Positions 8,707-15,637 of a stretch of 59,188 nucleotides of DNA are shown here, one piece after another. Every line of letters starts with the position of its first letter. The stretch's first letter is position 1. Where the stretch lies: NCBI RefSeq assembly GCF_900110955.1, contig NZ_FOFR01000035.1:1-59188 (forward strand). Reading direction: 5' to 3'. The stretch comes from Lentzea xinjiangensis (GTDB taxonomy: Bacteria; Actinomycetota; Actinomycetes; Mycobacteriales; Pseudonocardiaceae). The notes under the pieces are model-generated. The model was not told the origin of the DNA and ran no database searches. It worked only from the letters and a program-made list of their open reading frames with translations. The position numbers and the translations under genes were made by a program.

Positions 8707-10118
8707 TGCGCAGGCTCACCGCGGCCGAGCTGCGCGAGCTGTTCCTGTTCGAGAAGCTCGACCAGGAGCAGCTCGACTGGCTGGCCGAGCACGGCCACGT
8801 CGAGACCCGCGAGGCGGACACGGCCGTGCTCACCGAAGGCGAGCCGGCGACGTGCTTCTTCGTGCTGCTCGAAGGAACTGTCGCCCTGTGCCGCAACATC
8901 GGCGGCCGGCGCGTCGAGGTGAGCCGCAGCAGCCTGCGCGGCTCCTACTTCGGCGCCACCCAGGCCTACCTGGAGCTCGACCAGCCGACCTACCGGATGA
9001 CCGTCGAGTCGATCACCGCCACGTCGATGCTGCAGTTCGACGCCGACGAGTTCGGCCCGATGGTCCGCGCGTGGTTCCCGATGGCGATGCACCTGCTGGA
9101 AGGCCTGTTCTGGGGCATGCACAACACCCAGGCGGCGGTGGGCCAGCACGAGCGGCTCACCGCGCTCGGCGCACTGTCCGCGGGTCTCACCCACGAGCTC
9201 AACAACCCCGCGGCGGCCGCCGTGCGGGCGACCGCGACGCTGCGCGAGCGGGTCGCGGGAATGCGGCACAAGCTCTCCCTGCTGGCGCAGGGGACGATCG
9301 ACCCGGCCGTGCTGCCGGCTCTGGTCGAACTCCAGGAGAAGGCGGTCGACCGGGTCGCCAGGGCACCGAAGCTCAGCCCATTGGAGACCAGCGACGCGGA
9401 GGACGACGTCGCCGGCTGGCTCGACGACCACGGAGTCGAGGGCGGCTGGGACGTCGCACCCGTGCTGGTGGCGGCCGGGCTGGACGTCGAGTGGCTGGAG
9501 AGCTCGCTCGCGTCGTGCCCGGGAGCGGTCACGGGCCCCGCCGTGCACTGGCTCAGGTACTCGGTCGAGACCGAGATGCTGATGGACGAGATCGAGGACG
9601 CCGTCACCAGGGTGTCCGGCCTGGTCGGTGCGGCCAAGCAGTACTCGCAGATGGACCGCGCGCCGTTCCAGGTGGTCGACGTGCACGAGCTGCTCGACTC
9701 CACCTTGGTCATGCTCGGCGGGAAGCTCGCGGACGTGCGGGTGGTCAGGGACTACGACCGGATGCTGCCCGGCATCCCCGCCTACGCCGGTGAGCTCAAC
9801 CAGGTGTGGATGAACATGATCGACAACGCGCTGGCCGCGATGGGCGGGTCGGGCACGTTGACCGTGCGGACCTCCAGGCAGGACAAGCACCTCGTGGTGG
9901 AGATCGGCGACACCGGCCACGGGATCCCGGCGGAGGTGCGGAGCCGGATCTTCGAGCCGTTCTTCACGACCAAGCCGGTGGGCGAGGGCACCGGGCTCGG
10001 GCTGGAGATCTCGTGGCGGATCGTGGTCAACAAGCACCACGGCGCCATCCGGGTGGAGTCGATGCCGGGTGACACGCGGTTCCAGGTCTTCCTGCCGTTG
10101 GAGCCAGCAGGACCGTGA
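8703..10118 (+). CDS. Histidine kinase with cyclic-nucleotide-binding-like sensor domain
   Basis: The protein of 471 residues has an N-terminal cNMP-binding-like beta-roll (about 10-130; LTEGEPATCFFVLLEGTVAL), a dimerisation helix with the phospho-acceptor His164 in GLTHELNNPAAA, a long insert (about 190-300) and a C-terminal HATPase domain with N box (NQVWMNMIDNAL), GDTGHGIP and GEGTGLGL. There are no membrane segments, so the signal is cytoplasmic. The first start, GTG 8703, overlaps the preceding stop by GTGA; ATG 8706 is also possible. It is the obvious phosphodonor for the receiver domain of the flavoprotein encoded just upstream. Confidence 0.92.
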   Translation: MMRRLTAAELRELFLFEKLDQEQLDWLAEHGHVETREADTAVLTEGEPATCFFVLLEGTVALCRNIGGRRVEVSRSSLRGSYFGATQAYLELDQPTYRMTVESITATSMLQFDADEFGPMVRAWFPMAMHLLEGLFWGMHNTQAAVGQHERLTALGALSAGLTHELNNPAAAAVRATATLRERVAGMRHKLSLLAQGTIDPAVLPALVELQEKAVDRVARAPKLSPLETSDAEDDVAGWLDDHGVEGGWDVAPVLVAAGLDVEWLESSLASCPGAVTGPAVHWLRYSVETEMLMDEIEDAVTRVSGLVGAAKQYSQMDRAPFQVVDVHELLDSTLVMLGGKLADVRVVRDYDRMLPGIPAYAGELNQVWMNMIDNALAAMGGSGTLTVRTSRQDKHLVVEIGDTGHGIPAEVRSRIFEPFFTTKPVGEGTGLGLEISWRIVVNKHHGAIRVESMPGDTRFQVFLPLEPAGP

Positions 10119-10229
10119 GAGGCCTCGCGCTCGTGGTGCGGACGGATCTCGCTGTTCGGCGCCAGCGGTGAGGGAGGATCGGCTAGCGTTGGCGGTTCTC
10201 ACCGGGCGGTGGGCGGAAGGGCTGGCGCG

Positions 10230-10706
10230 ATGATCCGCGAAGTGGCTCTGCGAGGCGTCGAGGACGCCGACCTCGACACGGTGTTCGAGTTCATGCGCGA
10301 CCCGGAGTCGGTGTGGATGGCCGCGTTCACCGCGGAGGACCCCGGCGACCGCGAGGCGTTCGACGCGCACATGCGCCGGGTGCGGTCCAACCCCGAGGTC
10401 ATCAACCTGGTGATCCTCGGCGACGGCCGGGTGGTGGGCAGCATCGCGAGGTTCGTCGTGGACGGCGACACCGAGATCACCTACTGGGTCGACCGCGCGG
10501 TCTGGGGCCAGGGCGTGGCCGGGCGTGCGGTGGCGCTGCTGCTCGAGCTCGTTCCCGAACGGCCCGTGCACGCCCGCGTCGCCGCCGACAACGCGGCCTC
10601 GGCGCGCGTGCTGACCAGGGCGGGCTTCCAGGTTGTCGGGACCGAGGTCTCCTACGCCGCGGCGCGCGGCACCGAGATCGAGGAGACCGTCCTGCTGCTC
10701 AGCTGA
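10230..10706 (+). CDS. GNAT-family N-acetyltransferase
   Basis: The 158-residue protein is a compact GNAT acetyltransferase similar to the RimJ/RimL-type group. It shows VVGSIARFVVDGDTEITYWVD, the acetyl-CoA loop WGQGVAGRAVALLLE and the C-terminal NAASARVLTRAGF motif. ATG 10230 is preceded by GGAAGG nine bases away. Its 3' end overlaps the convergent MmyB-type regulator gene by 8 bases. The acceptor substrate is not known. Confidence 0.88.
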   Translation: MIREVALRGVEDADLDTVFEFMRDPESVWMAAFTAEDPGDREAFDAHMRRVRSNPEVINLVILGDGRVVGSIARFVVDGDTEITYWVDRAVWGQGVAGRAVALLLELVPERPVHARVAADNAASARVLTRAGFQVVGTEVSYAAARGTEIEETVLLLS

Positions 10707-11538
10707 CGAACTTCTCGGTGCCCAGCACGCCGAGCAGCTGCAGCTTCTCGAACGCCTCCGTGCGCGGCGGTGCGGTCAGCACGAGCAGCGCCTGCGACTG
10801 GTCCTCGGTGAACAGCGCCTGGCAGTCGACCTCGATCTCGCCGAGCTGCGGGTGGACGAGCACCTTGTGGTCCTCGTACCGCTTCGCGACCTCGTGCCGT
10901 TCCCACAGCTCGGCGAACTCGGCGCTCTCCCGCCGCAGCACGCGGACCAGCTCCCCGGCCCGCGAACGCGGACCCATCGCGGCGTAGGCGGCGCGCAGGT
11001 TCGCCACCTGGGCGCGGCTTTGCCGTTCGCGGTCGCGCTCGCGGTAGACGAGCCGTTCGCCGGGGTCGGTGAACCAGCGGTAGATGCCGCTGCGCGCGAG
11101 GCCCGTGAAGTGCGAGCTGTCGCCGTAGAGGGCCTCGGCGTACCTGTTCTGCACGAGCACCTCGCCGAGGCTGGACAGGATCAGCGCGGGCGTGTCGGCG
11201 AGCCGGTCCAGCACCCGCTGCAACGCGGGCGCGACGTGCGTGCCGGTGGCCCGCGGCGACGGGGCGTTGCGGCCGGCCACGCGGAACAGGTAGTCCCGCT
11301 CGTCGTCGTTCAACCGCAACGCGCGGGCGAGCGAGGTCAGCATCTGCTCGCTGGGCTGCGGGCCGCGTCGCTGTTCCAGCCGCGTGTAGTAGTCCGTGGA
11401 CATCGCCGCGAGCGACGCGACCTCCTCGCGCCGCAAGCCCGGCGCCCGCCGGCGCGCGCCCGCGGGCAGGCCGACGTCCTCCGGCCGCAGCTCCTCCCGG
11501 CGGCGGCGCAGGAAGGCCGCGAGCTCCACCCGATCCAT
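10699..11538 (-). CDS. MmyB-like XRE-family transcriptional regulator
   Basis: The 279-residue protein has an N-terminal helix-turn-helix (about 8-75; RREEVASLAAMSTDYYTRLEQ) and a C-terminal PAS-like ligand domain of the MmyB type (about 105-270), which in characterised members binds fatty-acid-like ligands. It is divergent from an SDR gene with a 99-base gap. That pairing is common in actinomycetes and suggests that it controls the SDR. The end overlaps the convergent GNAT gene. Confidence 0.9.
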   Translation of the reverse strand: MDRVELAAFLRRRREELRPEDVGLPAGARRRAPGLRREEVASLAAMSTDYYTRLEQRRGPQPSEQMLTSLARALRLNDDERDYLFRVAGRNAPSPRATGTHVAPALQRVLDRLADTPALILSSLGEVLVQNRYAEALYGDSSHFTGLARSGIYRWFTDPGERLVYRERDRERQSRAQVANLRAAYAAMGPRSRAGELVRVLRRESAEFAELWERHEVAKRYEDHKVLVHPQLGEIEVDCQALFTEDQSQALLVLTAPPRTEAFEKLQLLGVLGTEKFVS

Positions 11539-11572
11539 GAGCCCAGTATGCGGCGCGGACCGGGGTGAACCA

Positions 11573-11587
11573 GGGATTGCCGATCCC
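11573..11587. promoter_or_regulatory. Candidate operator between MmyB regulator and SDR
   Basis: GGGAT-TGCCG-ATCCC is a 15-base inverted repeat in the divergent intergenic region, about 50 bases before the SDR start. Binding by the adjacent MmyB-type regulator is inferred from position only. Confidence 0.4.
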
Positions 11588-11637
11588 CCGACAACGGCTC
11601 TCTGCCGCGGTTCGAGGCGCCGGTGGAAGCTGGGTGC

Positions 11638-12393
11638 ATGGACATCACCGGAAACACCGTCTTCATCCCCGGCGCCACCAGCGGCATCGGCCTGGCGCTC
11701 GCCCTCGCTCTGCGGGAGCGCGGCAACACCGTGGTCATCGGCGGCCGGCGCACCGACCTGCTCGAGAAGATCGCCGCCGAGCACCCCGGTGTCGGGACCG
11801 TCCGGATCGACACCGCCGACGCCGGCAGCATCCAGGCCGCGGCCGCGGACGTGCTCGCCCGCTTCCCCGAGCTGAACGTGCTGATCACCATGGCCGGGAT
11901 CATGCGCACGGAGGACTGGCACAGCCCCGCGTTCCTCGAGTCGGCCGAGGACACCATCACCACCAACGTCCTCGGCCCGATCCGGCTGATCGCCGCGTTC
12001 GTGGAGCACCTCAGGACCCGGCCGGACGCCACGATCATGACGGTCTCCTCCGGTCTGGCCTTCGCGCCGCTGAAGGTGACGCCGAGCTACAACGCCTCCA
12101 AGGCCGCCATCCACATGCTCAGCGAGACGCTGCGGCTGCAGCTCGCGGACACGTCCGTGCGGGTCGTCGAGCTGGAGCCGCCGTCGGTGCAGACCGATCT
12201 GCTGCCCGGCCAGGCCGACAACGAGCACGCCATGCCGCTCGACGAGTACGTCGCCGAGGTCATGGGCATCATCGAGGCCCGGCCCGACGTCGCCGAGATC
12301 CAGGTCGAGCGCGTGAAGTTCCTGCGCTACGCCGAGGCGCGCGGCGACTACGAGAAGGTGGTGGCGGTGCTCAACGCGAGCGACCCGCACTGA
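11638..12393 (+). CDS. Short-chain dehydrogenase/reductase (DltE/KR-like)
   Basis: This 251-residue SDR has the nucleotide motif GATSGIGLALAL, the NAG-equivalent TMAGIM, SS near residue 138 and the catalytic Tyr151-x-x-x-Lys155 (SYNASK). The Arg/Asp pattern GGRRTD after beta-2 suggests NADPH. ATG 11638 is taken as start; a GTG 15 bases upstream is possible. It is divergent from the MmyB regulator, which probably controls it, and its 3' end overlaps the convergent phosphatase gene by 23 bases. The substrate is unknown. Confidence 0.88.
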   Translation: MDITGNTVFIPGATSGIGLALALALRERGNTVVIGGRRTDLLEKIAAEHPGVGTVRIDTADAGSIQAAAADVLARFPELNVLITMAGIMRTEDWHSPAFLESAEDTITTNVLGPIRLIAAFVEHLRTRPDATIMTVSSGLAFAPLKVTPSYNASKAAIHMLSETLRLQLADTSVRVVELEPPSVQTDLLPGQADNEHAMPLDEYVAEVMGIIEARPDVAEIQVERVKFLRYAEARGDYEKVVAVLNASDPH

Positions 12394-13546
12394 CCGGGAT
12401 GCCGAGCGCGAGCAGGGCGGTGTCGTCCTCGACCCCGGCGCCCAGCCTGGTCAGCAACCGCGTCACCGCCTCGATCACGGCCGGCGCGCCGGCCGGGGCC
12501 AAGCCGCTCAGCTCGTCGCACAGGGCCTCTTCGCTGTAGCGGGTGTTCCCGTCGATCCGCGCCTCCGTGACACCGTCGGTGTACAGCAGCAGCGTGTCCC
12601 CCGGTTCCAGGTGCACCTCGGCGGCGGAGAAGCGGGCGTTCGGCAGCATCCCGACCAGTTGCCCGTCCGGCAGGTGCAGCAGCGAGGCGGTGCCGTCGGC
12701 GCGGATCAGCACCGGCGGGGTGTGCCCGCCGTTGGCCAGCACGACCGAGGCGCCCTCGGCCGTGGGCCTGATGCGGCCGCACAGGACGGTGAGGAACCGG
12801 GGACTGGTGCCGGTCAGCACGGTGTTGAGGTGGTTCAGCACGCCGACCGGCTCCGTCTCGTGCACCGCCGCCGCGCGCAGGGTGTACCGGGCGAGCGACG
12901 TGACCACCGCCGCGTCCGCGCCCTTGCCCGAGACGTCGCCGAGGAAGAAGCCCCACGCCCCGCCGCTGAGCGGGAACAGGTCGTAGAAGTCGCCACCGAC
13001 CTGGTCGAGCGAGGCCGGGTGGTAGTACGCGTCAACCTCCACCCCCGGCACCTCCGCGAGCGTCGGCGGCAGCAGCGTCCGCTGCAACGTCCTCGCCAGC
13101 TCCTGAGCCCTGTCGCGTTCCCGCTCGGCCTTCTGGCGGGCGCGCAGCAGCTCCTCCTCGTACGCGCGGCGGTCGCTCGCGTCGAACACCGTCGTGCGGA
13201 TGAGCCGCACGTCGGGGCCGGTCTTCACCACCGAGGTGAGCAGCACCGGCAGCCTCGTGCCGTCCGCCGCCCTCAGCTCCAGGGCGACCCCGCCGAGCGA
13301 GCCCTGCATGTGCAGCAACGGCGCGAAGTGCGTCTCGTAGTACACCCGGCCGCCGACCGTCAGCAGATCGGGGAACCGGCGGCGGCCGACCAGCTCCTCG
13401 TCGTCGTACCCGAGCCAGCCGCGCAGCGTCGCGTTGATCTTCACGATCGTGCCGTCGAGCAACGTCGACACGTAGCCGCACGGAGCGTTGTCGTAGAGGT
13501 CCTCGGCGTTGGACTCCAGCAGCGCCGCGAACGCCGCCTCCGTCAT
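12371..13546 (-). CDS. RsbP-like PAS / PP2C serine phosphatase
   Basis: The 391-residue protein has a PAS domain at about 15-125 (CGYVSTLLDGTIVKINATL), a charged coiled coil at about 130-170 and a PP2C/SpoIIE phosphatase domain from about 175 to the end. The metal-binding acids are present in QVGGDFYDLF, GDVSGKGADAA, DGVTEAR and EDDTALLAL. This is the architecture of Bacillus subtilis RsbP (403 residues), which dephosphorylates the anti-anti-sigma factor RsbV under energy stress. The gene begins at the stop of an RsbQ-like hydrolase (ATGA overlap), as expected for an RsbQP pair. No RsbV/RsbW genes are in the window, so the target must be encoded elsewhere. Confidence 0.88.
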   Translation of the reverse strand: MTEAAFAALLESNAEDLYDNAPCGYVSTLLDGTIVKINATLRGWLGYDDEELVGRRRFPDLLTVGGRVYYETHFAPLLHMQGSLGGVALELRAADGTRLPVLLTSVVKTGPDVRLIRTTVFDASDRRAYEEELLRARQKAERERDRAQELARTLQRTLLPPTLAEVPGVEVDAYYHPASLDQVGGDFYDLFPLSGGAWGFFLGDVSGKGADAAVVTSLARYTLRAAAVHETEPVGVLNHLNTVLTGTSPRFLTVLCGRIRPTAEGASVVLANGGHTPPVLIRADGTASLLHLPDGQLVGMLPNARFSAAEVHLEPGDTLLLYTDGVTEARIDGNTRYSEEALCDELSGLAPAGAPAVIEAVTRLLTRLGAGVEDDTALLALGIPVSAGRSR

Positions 13547-14352
13547 AGCTCCCGCACGAAGTCCAGGATCGCCGCCGCGGTGGCCTCCGGAGCGCTGAGC
13601 TGCGGGCAGTGCCCGATCGCGTCCAGGGTGACCAGCCGGCTGCCGGCGATGCGCTCGTGCGTGAACCGGCCGACCTCGGGCGGCGCGATGGCGTCGACGG
13701 CGCACTGGACCACCAGCGTCGGCACGGTCACCTTGCCGAGGTCCTCCCGGTTGTCCGAGAGGAACGTCGCTCTGGCGAACACCCGCGCGATCTCCGGGTC
13801 GGTGCGGCAGAAGCTGTTCCGCAGCTCCTCGGCCAGCTCCGGCCGGTCGGGGTTGTCGACGATGACCGGCGCCATCACCGCCGACCAGCCCAGGTAGTTG
13901 GACTCGAGCGCGACGAGCAGCTCGTCGATGTCCTCGCGGCTGAACCCGCCGCGGTAGCCGTCGTCGTCCACGTAGCACGGCGACGGCGTGAGCAGCACCA
14001 GCCCGGCGAACCGGTCCGGTTCCTCCGCGGCCGCCAGCACCGCCACCATCGCGCTCACCGAGTGGCCGACCAGCACGACGTCCCGCAGGCCGAGCTCCCG
14101 GCAGATGTCGAGGACGTCGCCCGCGTAGGCGTCGAGCGTGCTGTAGCGCTCGGCGGACCAGGCGGAGACGTCCGAGCGCCCGCAGCCGGTGTGGTCGAAC
14201 AGCACCACCCGGCACTGCTCGGCCAGCGCGGGGACGACGCCGCGCCACAGGTTCTGGTCGCAGCCGAAGCCGTGCGCGAGCACCACGGCCGGTCCGGTCT
14301 CGTTCCCGGTCAGGACCACGTTGTTCCTGCGCACCACGTCCACTGGACACAT
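13543..14352 (-). CDS. RsbQ-like alpha/beta hydrolase
   Basis: This 269-residue protein matches RsbQ in length and in sequence layout: an N-terminal RRNNVVLTG strand, oxyanion AHGFGCDQNLWR, nucleophile Ser98 (VGHSVSAM), Asp220 (CAVDAIAPP) and His248 (IGHCPQLS). In Bacillus, RsbQ is required for activation of the PAS phosphatase RsbP, and related plant proteins (KAI2, D14) perceive small hydrophobic ligands. Here it is translationally coupled to the PAS-phosphatase gene. ATG 14352 lacks a clear ribosome site; GTG 14343 is an alternative. It probably generates or senses a small molecule for the phosphatase. Confidence 0.86.
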   Translation of the reverse strand: MCPVDVVRRNNVVLTGNETGPAVVLAHGFGCDQNLWRGVVPALAEQCRVVLFDHTGCGRSDVSAWSAERYSTLDAYAGDVLDICRELGLRDVVLVGHSVSAMVAVLAAAEEPDRFAGLVLLTPSPCYVDDDGYRGGFSREDIDELLVALESNYLGWSAVMAPVIVDNPDRPELAEELRNSFCRTDPEIARVFARATFLSDNREDLGKVTVPTLVVQCAVDAIAPPEVGRFTHERIAGSRLVTLDAIGHCPQLSAPEATAAAILDFVREL

Positions 14353-14427
14353 GCTAGGCGGTTGCGGTGTGATCGGCCCCCGGTGCGGGTACCTGAGCCG
14401 CAGCTTCTCAGTGGAAGGAACACCGCC

Positions 14428-14811
14428 ATGCTGCGTCGTCTGACCGTGCTCCCCCTCGTGCTGCTGACCACCGCGGCCGGACTCGACGCCCTGCACCTGC
14501 TCACCGGCAACGCGAGCGCCGCGACGGCCGCGTGGCACCTCATCGCCGCGGGCCTGCTCCTGGGCGTCGCGGTGGCGGCCGCCGAGTGGCTCGACCGGAT
14601 CTTCGGCGAACCGGTGGGCACCACGGGCCGCGACCTCGGCGTCGCGTTCGTCCTCGTGCTCTTCGGGGTCAGCTGGGCGCTGCGGCTCGGCCAGACGGGC
14701 TGGGAACCGACCTGGGCGGCGGTGCTCGCGGGATGGGCCGGGGTGGCCGGTGTCGGCGCGGCCCGCTTCGCCGGACGCCGGCGCCGCGTCGTGAGCCCCG
14801 CACGCGCCTGA
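14428..14811 (+). CDS. Small four-helix membrane protein, function unknown
   Basis: This 127-residue protein has four predicted membrane helices at about 5-22, 33-53, 70-86 and 96-113, and a basic C-terminal tail (FAGRRRRVVSPARA). GGAAGGA lies nine bases before ATG 14428, and codon bias is strong, so the gene is real. It is divergent from the RsbQ-like gene. It resembles actinobacterial small integral membrane proteins of unknown function; I cannot assign a family with confidence. Confidence 0.75.
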   Translation: MLRRLTVLPLVLLTTAAGLDALHLLTGNASAATAAWHLIAAGLLLGVAVAAAEWLDRIFGEPVGTTGRDLGVAFVLVLFGVSWALRLGQTGWEPTWAAVLAGWAGVAGVGAARFAGRRRRVVSPARA

Positions 14812-14889
14812 CCCCCCGTCCCCAGCGGCGAGTCCACGGCCACCAAGCCGGGATGGTCCGCCACTGGACCCGCTGGCGAAGATGGACGC

Positions 14890-15561
14890 GTGACGCCACA
14901 CCCGCTCGACTCCCCCATCCGTTCCGCGCTGACCGGACCGCACGCGCACCTGGCCGAACGCAGGGGCGACACCCTCCGCTACCCGCCGGACATGTCACCG
15001 TTCACGGCGCTGCCGGACGACCCGCGCGACTCCGACTGGGCGGACCTCGCCGCGCTCACCCGGCTGGCCACGGTGACCGGCGACCTGCGGCCACCGGTCG
15101 GCTGGCAGGTCGCCGCACGGCTCGGCCTGCTGCAGTTCGTGGACGACGGCATCGCCGCCGCGCCGGACGAGGAGGCCGTCGTGCTCACCGCGGCCGACGT
15201 GCCGGACATGCTCGCCCTGACCGCGCTCACCGAGCCGGGACCGTTCCTGCCGCGCACCATCGAGATGGGCACCTACCTGGGCATCCGGCGCGGCGGCAGG
15301 CTGGTGGCGATGGCCGGGGAACGGCTGCGGGTGCCGGGCCACACCGAGGTCAGCGCCGTCTGCACGCACCCGGACGCCCGCGGCGAGGGCCTGGGCACGC
15401 GGCTGCTGCTGGCTGTCGCGCACGGGATCCGCGAGCGCGGCGAGACGACGTTCCTGCACGTGCTCGCATCCAACACCGGGGCCGTCCGGCTGTACGAGAA
15501 GCTGGGCTTCCGGCTGCGGCTGAGCACCGATCTCCAGGTCCTGACGCCGCCGGAGGCGTGA
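14890..15561 (+). CDS. GNAT-family N-acetyltransferase with extra N-terminal region
   Basis: The 223-residue protein has an N-terminal segment of about 110 residues followed by a GNAT domain, with AVCTHPDARGEGLGTRLLLAVAHGI as acetyl-CoA loop (split here over the VxxxxRGxGxG pattern) and NTGAVRLYEKLGFRL at the end. This organisation resembles FR47-like acetyltransferases. It starts with GTG 14890. It has no clear operon partner; the acceptor is unknown. Confidence 0.85.
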   Translation: MTPHPLDSPIRSALTGPHAHLAERRGDTLRYPPDMSPFTALPDDPRDSDWADLAALTRLATVTGDLRPPVGWQVAARLGLLQFVDDGIAAAPDEEAVVLTAADVPDMLALTALTEPGPFLPRTIEMGTYLGIRRGGRLVAMAGERLRVPGHTEVSAVCTHPDARGEGLGTRLLLAVAHGIRERGETTFLHVLASNTGAVRLYEKLGFRLRLSTDLQVLTPPEA

Positions 15562-15637
15562 GCACCCGGAACAGGTGTTCTCAGGCCGTGACGTTCCACA
15601 CCTGACCCGCCGGTAACATCCTGGCACGCTGCATGTC

